Source of the DNA: Paenibacillus bouchesdurhonensis
Lineage (GTDB): Bacteria; Bacillota; Bacilli; Paenibacillales; Paenibacillaceae
Direction: 5' to 3'
NCBI RefSeq assembly: GCF_900155685.1
Contig: NZ_LT732548.1
Span: 1,632,696-1,696,695 of the forward strand
DNA: 64,000 nucleotides
In this document: in pieces, positions 1 through 8,997 of the stretch
Position numbering within the stretch: position 1 is the first letter of the stretch
Layout: each line of letters starts with the position of its first letter
Made by a program: the position numbers and the translations under genes
Notes under the pieces: model-generated
The model's database searches: none
What the model saw: the letters and a program-made list of their open reading frames with translations, nothing else
Told to the model about the DNA's origin: nothing

Positions 1-1390
1 AGGCGACATTCTGCAAAGCACATTTGCAGAATGGGCCATGGGCGTACTTGAGCTGAAGCATCCCCTGGCCGCTAGTCAAGGCGACCTCCATCGCTGGTTC
101 GATGCAGACCGGACAGAGCGCATGCCGGAAACCCTGTTGCCTGCCCGATTCAAGGGCTCGATTCAATTCAAAGCACTGATCGACGCCTACCTTGATAATA
201 TGGAATCGTTATGTGTTCCCAAGGTGGATTTCGAGCCCTGGGACGGAGCAAATCTTTCCTATGCGGAAATTCTGGCATGGTTTGAAGGAGAGTATAAGCA
301 TTATCCCGTTGCAAAGCGCAAGGAACGGGTTCTTGCTCGAATTCACCGCTGGATCGAGATGGAGCTGAAAAAGTCCTCGTCTACTGCGACTATCAAGGAA
401 CGGAAGAAGAAAGCGCAGCAGCGCGAGAAAGCCTATGCTAAGAAGTGGCCCGAGCTTACGCCGTTATCGCTTTATGAGGAGCTTTTTCAGACTAAAAAAA
501 AGGGCAGCCTGGGACTGCCCGACATGTCTCCTGATATTCCCCAGGACGTTTGGAATGAAACGCGGAGCAATTTGAAAGAGGCTATCGTTAAAGAGGAGGA
601 TCTCGCACCACTGCTGTATTTATACACGTGTATTCACGAAATCGAGGGCAGGCTGATCTTCGACCATGTCGTGATCGACGAAGCTCAGGATTTCTCGCCC
701 TTTCAGGTCGCCGTACTTGACCAGTTTGTTAAAGGGCATTCCTTCACGATTTTGGGTGATTTGTCGCAAGGCATTCATTATTACAAAGGGGTGCGCGATT
801 GGTGCGAAATGCAGGAACTGTTCCGCTCGGAGGATACGGCTTACTTTGCCCTGACGCGCAGCTACCGCTCGACCATGGAAATTATATCGTTTGGCAATGA
901 AATATTGGCTCAGGGAGTAGGGACGGAGCTGCTGGCTGTGCCCGTATTCCGCAGCGGAGAGCCGGTAAAGCTGTTATCTGCGGGAGGAACGGAGCGGATT
1001 GCCGCCATTAAAGAGGTGCTGAAGGCCTTGCTCAAGGGAAGCTACCGGACGATGGCGCTGCTAACGAGGACACTGCAGGATGCCTCTGAGCTTCATAAAT
1101 GGCTCGTTCAGGAAGGGCTCGACATCAATTTGATCGATGGAAATAGCCAGCAATATGCGGGCGGGGTATCGGTTCTCCCGGTATATTTGTCTAAAGGGCT
1201 TGAGTTCGACGCTGTTATCGTTACGGATGTCGACAGGGAGCATTACTCTAGCGAGGATGCCAAGCTGCTTTACGTCGGCTGTACTCGGGCTTTGCACGAG
1301 CTCTGGCTGTTGCATGGAGAGAAGCTGCCAGATTATGTGCTCCCGGATGATACAGAGATGGTCATGAACATGACTCGTCCTCTCCTGTAA
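1..1390 (+). CDS. helD: RNA polymerase recycling helicase-like protein HelD, 3' part
   Basis: The reading frame is open from base 2 through the first in-frame ATG at 38, so the gene enters from the left edge and its N-terminal part is missing. The visible C-terminal half carries superfamily 1 UvrD/Rep-type helicase motifs: the Walker B-like VVIDEAQDF, the motif III region around ILGDLSQGIHYYKG, LTRSYRS (motif IV), LSKGLEFDAVIV (motif V) and LLYVGCTRA (motif VI). HelD of Bacillus binds RNA polymerase and removes it from stalled complexes using ATP. The charged linker around residues 100-140 of the visible part is consistent with that family. A generic UvrD-like helicase is the alternative. A strong hairpin follows the stop codon. 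Confidence 0.85.
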   Translation, partial: GDILQSTFAEWAMGVLELKHPLAASQGDLHRWFDADRTERMPETLLPARFKGSIQFKALIDAYLDNMESLCVPKVDFEPWDGANLSYAEILAWFEGEYKHYPVAKRKERVLARIHRWIEMELKKSSSTATIKERKKKAQQREKAYAKKWPELTPLSLYEELFQTKKKGSLGLPDMSPDIPQDVWNETRSNLKEAIVKEEDLAPLLYLYTCIHEIEGRLIFDHVVIDEAQDFSPFQVAVLDQFVKGHSFTILGDLSQGIHYYKGVRDWCEMQELFRSEDTAYFALTRSYRSTMEIISFGNEILAQGVGTELLAVPVFRSGEPVKLLSAGGTERIAAIKEVLKALLKGSYRTMALLTRTLQDASELHKWLVQEGLDINLIDGNSQQYAGGVSVLPVYLSKGLEFDAVIVTDVDREHYSSEDAKLLYVGCTRALHELWLLHGEKLPDYVLPDDTEMVMNMTRPLL

Positions 1391-1474
1391 ATTCAGAAAA
1401 AAAATGAACCGGGTTGGGGACACGGCAGTCATAAAGGAAATTAATCAATCCAAGTCTCGTAGGGAACAACATAA

Positions 1475-1519
1475 GGAGCTGCTCATTAGAAAAATTCTAA
1501 TAGGGCAGCTCCCGTTTTA
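1475..1519. terminator. Rho-independent terminator between convergent genes
   Basis: GGAGCTGC at 1475-1482 pairs with GCAGCTCC at 1505-1512, and the inner part of the stem continues with TTAGA/TCTAA. On the plus strand it is followed by CGTTTTATT. It ends the helD transcript and may also serve the convergent small HTH gene. Confidence 0.75.
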
Positions 1520-1538
1520 TTATATGGATATTTATTAG

Positions 1539-1841
1539 TTAGCATGAGGGCAATGTTTCCTTCTGGGCGGTTCGCATTTTGGTCAGTATTTTGCGAATGC
1601 TCTCGTCTGAGAGATAGTACATCTCGGCTAAATCTCTAACCGATAGGCCTGAACAATACTTACGAAATATTTCCTGATTCCGATTGGCAATCGATGTGCG
1701 GGAACCGCTTAACTCTCCCCAGGAAGCACGATTTTGCTCCGGTTTGGGGATATAGAGAAGCTCACCTTGAATATGGCGCTGCAATTCCTTCAGCAATCGG
1801 GGGGGAAGCACATCCTTCCCATTTTTGTAGCTCACGGTCAT
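1539..1841 (-). CDS. CD3324-like small helix-turn-helix protein
   Basis: A 100-residue basic protein. It starts with a short segment, then has the family-typical pattern LPPRLLKELQRHIQGELLYIP, followed by a C-terminal helix-turn-helix of Mor/resolvase type (YCSGLSVRDLAEMYYLSDESIRKIL). It resembles the CD3324 family of small putative transcription regulators in Firmicutes; target and function are unknown. The ribosome binding site AAGGAGG lies only three bases before the ATG at 1841 but nine bases before a GTG at codon 3, so translation may really begin at that GTG. Its start overlaps a possible 44-codon upstream reading frame. Confidence 0.7.
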   Translation of the reverse strand: MTVSYKNGKDVLPPRLLKELQRHIQGELLYIPKPEQNRASWGELSGSRTSIANRNQEIFRKYCSGLSVRDLAEMYYLSDESIRKILTKMRTAQKETLPSC

Positions 1842-1896
1842 GTTCCTCCTTGTTTCGATGTGCTCGATCTAGTTCAAGAACGAAATAAGTCACCAT
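1762..1896 (-). CDS. Possible 44-residue upstream small protein or leader peptide
   Basis: An ATG at 1896 is preceded by a good ribosome binding site (AAAGGGGGA, eight bases away). It opens a 44-codon frame (MVTYFVLELDRAHRNKEEHD and on) that overlaps the first 80 bases of the HTH gene in another frame. The ribosome binding site of the HTH gene lies inside it, an arrangement suited to translational coupling. The peptide resembles nothing I recognise, so it may be a leader rather than a functional protein. Confidence 0.35.
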   Translation of the reverse strand: MVTYFVLELDRAHRNKEEHDRELQKWEGCASPPIAEGIAAPYSR

Positions 1897-1995
1897 GATC
1901 GTAATCCCCCTTTCGCAACAGTTTGATTTAATCGTTATGGCCAATTATAAATAGCTGGCTATATCTTAACATATTTTCACAGCAACGAAAATAGA

Positions 1996-2043
1996 GGGGC
2001 TTTAAAGCCCCCCTTGCTTGAGGTTTCCGCTTACGCGGAAACC
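1996..2043. other. Two adjacent perfect palindromes in a gene-free stretch
   Basis: In the 1897-2264 intergenic region, GGGGCTTT/AAAGCCCC (1996-2011) is immediately followed by a second hairpin, GGTTTCCGC (2022-2030) with GCGGAAACC (2035-2043). Neither has a T-run, so they do not look like terminators. They sit upstream of rarA and upstream of the divergent HTH gene, and could be operator sites or an RNA structure. The rest of the stretch shows only AT-rich sequence with promoter-like character near 2170-2190. Confidence 0.45.
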
Positions 2044-2264
2044 ACCTCACTCACTGAATACACATTCATCAGCCCCCTTTCCAGTGATTCGTCGGCCCGA
2101 CACCTATATTAACTCATATTCAGCGCGGGGAAGGAAGTGAAAGAATGATTATAAATGTTTTATACCCTTATATGGTAAAATGGACATTAGGTTCGTAGAG
2201 TAATATCATAGATAAGCTAACATATGAATATTGAGTCATTATGAGTCATAAGGAAGTGAACTGC

Positions 2265-3581
2265 ATGGATTTGTTCTCTTACCAGCAAAGCTCGAGCCCT
2301 GTCGGCAGGCTGCTTGCCGACCGAATGAGGCCGACGACACTGGATGAATATATCGGACAGGAAGACATCGTGGGGCCGGGCAAACTGCTGCGCAGGGCAA
2401 TCGAAGCGGATCAGGTCTCTTCGATTCTGTTGTACGGGCCTCCCGGCTGCGGAAAAACGACGCTTGCCCACATTATTTCCAATCATACGCAAGGGGAGTT
2501 TGTCAGGCTGAATGCCGTTGATGCTTCCGTCAAAGATGTGCGGGAGGTCATCGAGAAGGCGCATAATGATAAGTCTTTTTATGGAACCAAAACAATTCTG
2601 TTCCTGGACGAGGTGCACAGATTCAACAGCTCGAGGCAGGATGCCCTGCTGCCGGCCGTAGAGAAGGGCACGATTACCTTTATCGGGGCGACGACAGAGA
2701 ACCCGTTCCATTATGTGAACGGGGCTTTGATGAGCCGTTCCACCCTGTTCCAGCTTCAGCCCTTGACGAAAGAGCATTCGCTGATTGCGATGAAGCGGGC
2801 TTTGGCGGATAAGGAGAAGGGGCTGGGCTTTATGCATCTAGAGGTGGACGAGGAGGCGCTGCTCCATATCGCGGCGATGGCGAACGGGGATATTCGCCGT
2901 GCGCTCAACGCGCTGGAGCTGGCGGCGATGACGACGCCGCCTCGGGGGGATGGCGGTGTTCACATTACCCTGGAAGTGGCGGAGGAATCGATCCGGCGCC
3001 CGCTTGTCAAAGCGGACGAATCGACGCAATACGACGTGCTGTCCGCTTTTCATAAGAGCATTCGAGGCTCAAGCGATGCGGCATTGTTCTGGTTTCTCTA
3101 CGCTGTTGAGAAGCTGGGAATGGATCCAATGACGTTTATCCGGCGGCTGATTGCCGCGAGCAGCGAGGATATCGGCCTGGCTAATCCCCAGGCGATGGTT
3201 CAGGCGGTCAGCGCATTAGATGCCTATCGGCACAACGGCTGGCCGGAGGCGAAGCTGAACATTGCCCAGGCGATTCTATTTGCGGTAGAGAGCCCGAAGT
3301 CCAACGCTGTGACCACAGCGATCTCCAAAGCGATGACCGCCATCGAGGATGTGAGATCGGCAGAGGTGCCTTTGCATTTGCGGGATACCCATTACAAGGG
3401 AGCCGAAAAGCTTGGACATATCGGCTATAAATATCCGCATGATTATCCAGGGCACTATGTGAAGCAGGATTATTTGCCGCCGAATTTAGCGAAGCGGAAG
3501 TTCTACGAGGCGACGGAGCAGGGGAATGAAAGCAAAATCCGCTATAATCAGCAAATTCGCCGTGCGAAGGACATGGAATAG
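2265..3581 (+). CDS. rarA: Replication-associated recombination protein A (AAA+ ATPase RarA/MgsA)
   Basis: RarA is a clamp-loader-like AAA+ ATPase that acts at stalled replication forks. Starting at the ATG at 2265 it has 438 residues. Walker A GPPGCGKT is at residues 58-65, Walker [11 protein letters not shown] around 111-120, the sensor 1 region is GATTENP, and the C-terminal half carries the family's tetramerisation region ([17 protein letters not shown]). An ATG at 2241 is also in frame, but AAGGAAG sits eight bases before 2265 and the protein then begins with the usual MDLF. In Bacillus the orthologue yrvN neighbours cymR, iscS and mnmA, as here. Confidence 0.92.
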   Translation: MDLFSYQQSSSPVGRLLADRMRPTTLDEYIGQEDIVGPGKLLRRAIEADQVSSILLYGPPGCGKTTLAHIISNHTQGEFVRLNAVDASVKDVREVIEKAHNDKSFYGTKTILFLDEVHRFNSSRQDALLPAVEKGTITFIGATTENPFHYVNGALMSRSTLFQLQPLTKEHSLIAMKRALADKEKGLGFMHLEVDEEALLHIAAMANGDIRRALNALELAAMTTPPRGDGGVHITLEVAEESIRRPLVKADESTQYDVLSAFHKSIRGSSDAALFWFLYAVEKLGMDPMTFIRRLIAASSEDIGLANPQAMVQAVSALDAYRHNGWPEAKLNIAQAILFAVESPKSNAVTTAISKAMTAIEDVRSAEVPLHLRDTHYKGAEKLGHIGYKYPHDYPGHYVKQDYLPPNLAKRKFYEATEQGNESKIRYNQQIRRAKDME

Positions 3582-3590
3582 AGTGGGGAT

Positions 3591-3761
3591 ATAATCCAAA
3601 TTAGGGAGAGCCTAACCACATTGCCAATGGGAAAGGGTGTTTGCGGTACTGCTGCAATAAAACGATCTACTATGCTGGTCGATGATGTCGAGCAGTTTCC
3701 CGGCCATATCGCCTGTGATGCCGCCTCCCAGTTGGAAATCGTAATACCGCTGATCAAGAAG
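3591..3761 (+). pseudogene. Remnant of free methionine-(R)-sulfoxide reductase (GAF-type MsrC)
   Basis: About 57 codons right after rarA translate to a clear internal piece of the GAF-domain reductase that repairs free methionine-R-sulfoxide: LPMGKGVCGTAA followed by FPGHIACDAAS and EIVIPLIKK. Both cysteines of these conserved blocks are kept. The N-terminal half of the domain and its C-terminal end are absent. The frame then runs through the terminator hairpin and antisense into mnmA. No start codon with a ribosome binding site fits. I read it as a gene eroded at both ends. Confidence 0.75.
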
Positions 3762-3810
3762 CCCTCTTCATCCACCTTTATACAAGTTGGTCGAAGAGGG
3801 CTTCATTTTT
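3758..3810 (+). terminator. Rho-independent terminator
   Basis: Twelve perfect pairs, GAAGCCCTCTTC (3758-3769) with GAAGAGGGCTTC (3793-3804), followed by ATTTTT. It ends plus-strand transcription from rarA and the reductase remnant, and lies 15 bases after the end of the convergent mnmA, so it may act on both. Confidence 0.85.
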
Positions 3811-3824
3811 GTACTTATGAAGCA

Positions 3825-4997
<1,173 letters not shown>

Positions 4998-5244
4998 TTA
5001 TCATAAGCAGCTGGCTTGAGCGAAGTCGCTCCCTTGTTAAGGCCATGTAAACAATTTACCGAGGCCGGGGCTGTTTTAATTTCCAAAAGACATGGGATGT
5101 GTTACGATAAACATAGGTTAATGATAGGAATAGGGCGTTTTACGATGACATGCCCTTCCATACGGACAAAGATCCCTGTCATGCCTTTATTGATCAAAGT
5201 TCAATTATATAAATATTACTTGAAAATTGAAAGAGGTGGCTTCT

Positions 5245-5664
5245 TTGAAGATTTCCACAAAAGGACGCTATGGCTTAACGATCATGATGGAGCTCGCTGC
5301 AAAGTTCGGTGAGGGCCCTACCTCCTTGAAGAGCATCGCTGAGAAAAATCAGCTGTCTGAGCACTATTTAGAGCAATTAATTGCCCCACTGCGCAACGCA
5401 GGGCTTGTGAAGAGCGTACGCGGTGCTTATGGGGGTTATATATTAGCGCGTGCTGCGGAAGAGATTACGGCAGGGGATATTATCCGCGTATTGGAGGGGC
5501 CGATTTCACCGGTAGACTTCACAGAAGAGGATGACCCGGCCAAGCGGGATCTATGGCTGCGCATTCGCGACGGCATTGCCGAGGTGCTGGATTCGACGAC
5601 GCTCGAAAATTTGATCAACTTTGAAGAGCAGGGCGCGGATCAGAATTACATGTTCTATATTTAA
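5245..5664 (+). CDS. cymR: Rrf2-family regulator CymR
   Basis: A 139-residue winged-helix repressor beginning MKISTKGRYGLTIMMELA. The recognition-helix region is SEHYLEQLIAPLRNAGLVKSVRGAYGGY. The protein has no cysteine, which argues against an iron-sulfur IscR-type sensor and fits CymR, the repressor of cysteine uptake and synthesis genes in Bacillus that works with CysK. The start is a TTG at 5245 behind AGAGGTGG; an upstream in-frame start at 5227 would add residues unlike the family. Its location near iscS and mnmA matches Bacillus gene order. Confidence 0.88.
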   Translation: MKISTKGRYGLTIMMELAAKFGEGPTSLKSIAEKNQLSEHYLEQLIAPLRNAGLVKSVRGAYGGYILARAAEEITAGDIIRVLEGPISPVDFTEEDDPAKRDLWLRIRDGIAEVLDSTTLENLINFEEQGADQNYMFYI

Positions 5665-5908
5665 CAGGGAACACGAAATCTCCCCTTTTAAAGGGATGTA
5701 GGGCTGTTCTTATAAAGAGTTGCCCGCACTTTACCCGCAGTCAGCTGTTAAAGGCCGACAAAATGCCCATTAACCTATTCGGTTGGTGGGCTTACTTTCT
5801 ATACTAACTCCAATCGCGCTATCATAACTAGCTCAAAATATATATGCTTCAAGTTGCTTGTTATTTATACAAACATACATATTTTATTTTAGTTACTTAG
5901 GAGGAATC

Positions 5909-7402
5909 ATGAAGAAAGTATTGAGTGTGTTTACCTTAATAATTAGTATTTTTATGATTAATCCAAATGAAGCATCTGCGGAGGAAATCGACTTAACAAG
6001 TGGGAAATATAAAATTTTCTATAACTTTATACCGGCAGAGAACAATAATCCTTCTGTAATGAAAGTTCGACGAGTAGATTTTACTACGGGGGCTGTTAAA
6101 ACAGATGAAATTCCGTTTCCCGAGGATAATTTCTTTATTTCCTATCAAAGCAAATCAAAACAAAATCTCCTTGTCCATGGATCGACTTTGGATAGGAAGA
6201 CCTTGTTAACTTATGACTTCAAGAAACAAAAAATAAATGTTTTGAGAGAGCTGGGGCTCTCTGAAGGAACTATAGATGCAGTTTATCCGGATAGCAAAAT
6301 GTATGTTGTGAAGAAATCTGAAAAAGAATACGAGATCTACTCTTTAACCTCGCATCGATTATATTCTACAGTCCAATCCCAACCTAAACTGTATGATGAC
6401 AGGAATCCGGAATTAAACAATGTCCCGCTGTACTTACCTGAACCCGAAGTGGGCGATTTGGTTTATGATGGAGAGCCTAGATTACAAGATTATAATGGTC
6501 AGTATATGTACCGCTATACAGGCGGAAATCCAGTGGCTATAAAGCCTAATGGTAAGGTTGTCACATTAACGGGTACTAAAAATCAGAAATTGTATATGCC
6601 TGGTTATGTGTATAAAAAGTATGTTGGAAATGTTATTTATAAGAGAAGTATCACGCCGGATCGAAAGGTAGTAACGGAGTTGATTTATCCCGACGGTACT
6701 AGAAAAACCTTATATAGTAATAGTGGTAAAGGCGGAAGCTTTTTAGATCAATTCAGCCCAAATCATAAATTGATGATTTCCTTTGTTACAACAGGTGATT
6801 ATACAGCGGAATATCGGGTATATGAAGTTAGCACTGGAAAATTAATCAACACGTTCGATGTTTCAAACGTTAGAGTATTTAGCAATTCCGACTTGAGAGC
6901 AATATGGACGGATAACGAAGACAATCATTTCAGATTATTCCACTATAGTCCATTGCGAAACCTGAATGCATACAGCGACGTTGAAATACAAATGGCAAGC
7001 TCCATACTTGGATATCATTACAGTAATAGTTACTTGTTGACATTTGATACTTCCAGACTATTAACGAACCAAGATCCTTTTCCAATTATGTATAATGGGG
7101 AATACGTTAAATATACAGGACAGGGTTCTTTTAGAGTCATGGATGGCATTGTTTACACACCTGTGAAGGATCTAATGACTGCACTGGAAGGTAAGGTGTC
7201 TTATAATAAAAAGGAAATTACAGTTTCACGAAACGGAAACTCGTACCAATTAGATTCATCAAAAATGATTATGTGGGATAACCAAGTGTTTTTTCCTCTA
7301 AAAGAAATTGCTTCTGCTTTAAAGTTGAAAGTGACTGGAAGAGCTCTAGATCACGGATCTGCTTATAACAGTTTTGCTGAATTTGAACTATCTGAGTACT
7401 AA
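5909..7402 (+). CDS. Exported stalk-domain (copper amine oxidase N-terminal-like) protein
   Basis: Starting at the ATG at 5909 (TAGGAGG six bases upstream) the protein has 497 residues. It opens with a Sec signal peptide (MKKVLSVFTLIISIFMINP, cleavage probably after EASA). A long middle part with many beta-strand-like Y/V-rich segments recalls a WD40-like propeller, but I cannot assign it. The C-terminal about 90 residues (VYTPVKDLMTALEGKVSYN and VFFPLKEIASALKLKV) match the copper amine oxidase N-terminal-like stalk domain common in exported Paenibacillus proteins. The gene is visibly more AT-rich than its neighbours, suggesting acquisition. It has its own terminator. No enzymatic role can be assigned. 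Confidence 0.7.
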   Translation: MKKVLSVFTLIISIFMINPNEASAEEIDLTSGKYKIFYNFIPAENNNPSVMKVRRVDFTTGAVKTDEIPFPEDNFFISYQSKSKQNLLVHGSTLDRKTLLTYDFKKQKINVLRELGLSEGTIDAVYPDSKMYVVKKSEKEYEIYSLTSHRLYSTVQSQPKLYDDRNPELNNVPLYLPEPEVGDLVYDGEPRLQDYNGQYMYRYTGGNPVAIKPNGKVVTLTGTKNQKLYMPGYVYKKYVGNVIYKRSITPDRKVVTELIYPDGTRKTLYSNSGKGGSFLDQFSPNHKLMISFVTTGDYTAEYRVYEVSTGKLINTFDVSNVRVFSNSDLRAIWTDNEDNHFRLFHYSPLRNLNAYSDVEIQMASSILGYHYSNSYLLTFDTSRLLTNQDPFPIMYNGEYVKYTGQGSFRVMDGIVYTPVKDLMTALEGKVSYNKKEITVSRNGNSYQLDSSKMIMWDNQVFFPLKEIASALKLKVTGRALDHGSAYNSFAEFELSEY

Positions 7403-7428
7403 GTTTGATTTTACAAGTCCATTCAAAA

Positions 7429-7458
7429 AGGGCCGAGAATTATTCTCGACCCTTTTTT
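7429..7458 (+). terminator. Rho-independent terminator
   Basis: GGGCCGAGAA pairs with TTCTCGACCC apart from one internal mismatch and is followed by TTTTTTT. It ends the stalk-domain gene. Confidence 0.85.
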
Positions 7459-7580
7459 TGTAGGGATGATCTTGTTTTGAGCTATAGGCGATAACCATTT
7501 TCTATGATCCATGGCAGTCGTCCAATCTTTTGGTTGATTCGCACAATAAACTGTTGGTGATCAACTATGGAGGTGATTGT

Positions 7581-8426
7581 ATGCAAAGGCATATTAAGAA
7601 AAAGTGTGTTCATCCAGTGAAGAAATTTAAAAAATGTTTCCCAAAAAGAATCGTTAAAGTGAAACGAAAAATTGTTATCAATGCCCCGCAAGGTCTTCCA
7701 GGGGCACAAGGGCCTCAAGGATCTCAAGGCCCTCCGGGACCGGCAGGCATTCAGGGCCCTCCAGGGATACCTGGGCCACAGGGCATACCCGGCCCTCCAG
7801 GGGGGATTGGAGTACAAGGTATTCCAGGGCCACAGGGAGAGAGAGGGCCGCAAGGCGAAGCTGGCCCTGTAGGCCCTCCAGGGCCAGTTGGCGCAACAGG
7901 GCCAGTTGGCGCAACAGGGTCAGTAGGCCCAGCGGGCCCTGCAGGCGTGACCGGCCCGGTAGGCCCAGCAGGGCCCGCAGGTGCGACAGGTCCCGCCGGC
8001 CCAACGGGTCCTCCAGGGGCAGGAATCAGCGACTTCCTAAGCATTTTTCGATTCGATCCGGGCACGGGAACAGATACGGTACCTGGTAACTCGCCTGTAG
8101 TGTTTAACGGAACGTTTGCAAATGTCGGCGGAGCCTTTACGTTCACTGCACCGTCCGGTACGATTACGATCAATGAGACTGGAACCTACTTGATTAGCTT
8201 TACGGTGCATAATCAAGGGAATGCCGATTTTAACTTAACGGTCAATGGAACCCCAGTAACACCCGTACCTTTTACAGGTAATGGGGGCGGCCCGACTTCA
8301 GCTGAAGTCATTATTACAGTAACTACCGTTCCAACAACGATTCAGCTTGTGAATGCCAATGCAACGCCAGCCCAGCTTCATAACTTGACGAATGCGACGC
8401 TCACTATATTAAAGCTAACTTCCTAA
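7581..8426 (+). CDS. Collagen-like protein with BclA-like C-terminal domain
   Basis: The start at the ATG at 7581 has GGAGGTGA seven bases before it; the protein has 281 residues. Residues 1-37 are strongly basic with three cysteines or clustered lysines and contain no signal peptide. Residues 38-148 are 37 uninterrupted Gly-X-Y triplets ([12 protein letters not shown] types), enough for a collagen triple helix. Residues about 150-281 form a beta-rich domain ([40 protein letters not shown]) like the TNF-fold head of BclA exosporium glycoproteins. By analogy it is a trimeric filament of the spore surface; the threonines of the repeats are possible glycosylation sites. Localisation is inferred only. 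Confidence 0.8.
   Translation: MQRHIKKKCVHPVKKFKKCFPKRIVKVKRKIVINAPQGLPGAQGPQGSQGPPGPAGIQGPPGIPGPQGIPGPPGGIGVQGIPGPQGERGPQGEAGPVGPPGPVGATGPVGATGSVGPAGPAGVTGPVGPAGPAGATGPAGPTGPPGAGISDFLSIFRFDPGTGTDTVPGNSPVVFNGTFANVGGAFTFTAPSGTITINETGTYLISFTVHNQGNADFNLTVNGTPVTPVPFTGNGGGPTSAEVIITVTTVPTTIQLVNANATPAQLHNLTNATLTILKLTS
7692..8024 (+). repeat. Gly-X-Y coding repeat (37 triplets)
   Basis: A 9-base periodic, GC-rich coding repeat of glycine-first codons. It includes closely similar blocks such as GGCGCAACAGGGCCAGTT in tandem near 7889-7920. Such tracts usually vary in copy number between strains. Confidence 0.85.
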
Positions 8427-8547
8427 AAGAATAAATAAGGTTGTATCAATGTTGGTTATATATTATATGGAGGAAACTCCAATTAGACTGTGTGAATACG
8501 GCATATTATCTGACCATTTTAGCAGTGTGCCGTCAAGTCTTTTCACA

Positions 8548-8802
8548 TTATTCTATCCGATAAGAACGATGTTGCTTCGCCTGCTGTTTCGGGCGAGGCT
8601 TTTCTATTTTATCGATGGGAATGATGCGAGTAACATGTGCGATTTCTTCCAGCAGCAACCAAAATGCGCCTTCAACCGTGCGAAGCTGCACCTTCTTCGG
8701 ATCAGCTCCCCATTTGGGCAGGCCGCGCATCGTATCTCCGGACTCCAATATTATGACGACTTCCTGCTCCAGCGTAACCGCCATTTTTAGTTCGTGCATC
8801 AT
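8548..8802 (-). CDS. Small uncharacterised protein, 84 residues
   Basis: Read from the ATG at 8802, preceded by AAGGAG at seven bases (an in-frame GTG at 8808 lies in the spacer). The protein is short and soluble: a beta-rich core (EVVIILESGDTMRGLPKWG, then KVQLRTVEGAFWLLLEEIAHVTRII) and a basic tail (KPRPKQQAKQHR). The strand pattern with central glycines is reminiscent of a small SH3/Sm-like barrel, but that is only a guess; I do not recognise the family. It is transcribed away from iscS, with a shared 195-base intergenic region. Confidence 0.65.
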   Translation of the reverse strand: MMHELKMAVTLEQEVVIILESGDTMRGLPKWGADPKKVQLRTVEGAFWLLLEEIAHVTRIIPIDKIEKPRPKQQAKQHRSYRIE

Positions 8803-8957
8803 TCTCACGCTCCTTGGGATTTATATTCTTATCATCGGTATGTTGGTCTAGAAAATAAAGAGAAAATCAACATAAGTTATACATTTGCTGGACACATGGT
8901 TAGTCCGGCGTTATGATGGGAATGTTTCCGGGGAATAATACAGTAAAACGCATGAAT

Positions 8958-8977
8958 TTAGGTTGTTTTCACAACCT
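8958..8977. promoter_or_regulatory. Inverted repeat upstream of iscS
   Basis: AGGTTG and CAACCT, separated by six bases, lie about 20 bases before the iscS start, between the promoter region and the ribosome binding site. It could be an operator; CymR is a candidate but unproven. Confidence 0.3.
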
Positions 8978-8997
8978 TTCAAAGATAGGTGATTCTG

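Noticed and set aside
7751..8173. A 140-residue proline/glycine-rich frame on the minus strand opposite the collagen repeat.
   Set aside because: It is the mirror of the Gly-X-Y codons; the plus-strand frame has the ribosome binding site, a real start and a conserved C-terminal domain.
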